In this document: piece after piece, positions 6,324 through 6,443 of the stretch
How positions within the stretch are numbered: the stretch's first letter is position 1
How the letters are laid out: each line of letters starts with the position of its first letter
Assembly: GCA_012961845.1 (NCBI GenBank)
Contig: DTYO01000160.1
Coordinates: 1 to 6,443, forward strand
Source: Thermodesulfobacteriaceae bacterium
GTDB lineage: Bacteria; Desulfobacterota; Dissulfuribacteria; Dissulfuribacterales; UBA3076
DNA: 6,443 nt
Direction of reading: 5' to 3'
Notes under the pieces: generated by a model
Databases searched by the model: none
Told to the model about the DNA's origin: nothing
The model's input: the letters and a program-made list of their open reading frames with translations, nothing else
Translations under genes and position numbers: made by a program

Positions 6324-6442
6324 CGAAGACGCTTATTATAATCCATATCGAACCACATGGCGAAAAAAAGCGACTGAAGCCCTGAAACGTAGAGGAACAT
6401 GGCAAAAAGGGCGCTGGTTTCAGCTACAGGACCTGCAAAAAG
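6320..6442 (-). CDS. C-terminal end of a membrane protein, probably a GT2 glycosyltransferase (partial)
   Basis: Forty codons of an open frame run in from the right edge and end at TGA 6322-6320, overlapping the ATG of the next gene. They read LFAGPVAETSALFAMFLYVS then GLQSLFFAMWFDMDYNKRLR. This is one long hydrophobic segment, enough for a membrane helix or two short ones, with an amphipathic, charged end DYNKRLR. Family 2 glycosyltransferases of the dolichyl-phosphate-mannose-synthase kind often end in such helices with a LQSLFFAMWFDME-like tail, as far as I recall. The position in front of two GT4 genes agrees. The catalytic part lies outside the window, so another membrane protein of polysaccharide assembly remains possible. 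Confidence 0.7.
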   Translation of the reverse strand, partial: LFAGPVAETSALFAMFLYVSGLQSLFFAMWFDMDYNKRLR

Positions 6443-6443
6443 A

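Overview
The window is a piece of a bacterial surface-polysaccharide (O-antigen or capsule) gene cluster, all of it transcribed on the minus strand and read from right to left. It is interrupted by a decayed IS4-type insertion sequence that lies on the plus strand. The many glycosyltransferases and the WbpE-type sugar aminotransferase indicate a Gram-negative bacterium that makes N-acetylated amino-sugar uronic acids. The mix of toxin-antitoxin-like parts and this transposase type would fit a Desulfobacterota (deltaproteobacterial) host, but that is only an impression; no marker gene fixes the taxonomy.

Right part (6443 to 3893, minus strand): a tightly packed operon. The C-terminal end of a membrane protein (probably a family 2 glycosyltransferase) is followed by two GT4-fold glycosyltransferases and then a 34-codon ORF. 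Each of the three junctions is a 4-bp ATGA stop/start overlap, so the four are probably translationally coupled. The GT4 enzymes would add sugars to a lipid-linked repeat unit on the cytoplasmic face of the membrane.

Middle (2569 to 3855): a dead insertion sequence bounded by perfect 10-bp inverted repeats (CTGAAGTTTC / GAAACTTCAG). Its transposase keeps the N-terminus and the C-terminal YREK motif, but it has lost the central catalytic aspartates. It also carries two frameshifts and a non-coding insert of about 160 bp containing a 23-bp tandem duplication.

Left part (2379 to 162, minus strand): short broken ORFs lead into a 527-residue protein that fuses a PIN-type domain to a complete WbpE-like DegT/DnrJ/EryC1/StrS aminotransferase. 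A 60-codon reading frame with an in-frame amber codon ends in a GTGA overlap with the GTG start of the fusion, which is the arrangement of an antitoxin before a PIN toxin. Eighteen bases after the fusion lies a small MNT-type nucleotidyltransferase that is frameshifted near its start. So a toxin-antitoxin-like module appears to have been merged into, or to ride on, a nucleotide-sugar biosynthesis gene. The first 160 bases hold no gene I can support, only a strong hairpin at the very edge.

The most interesting item is the PIN-aminotransferase fusion with its coupled upstream frame and downstream nucleotidyltransferase. The rest is ordinary polysaccharide biosynthesis and IS decay.
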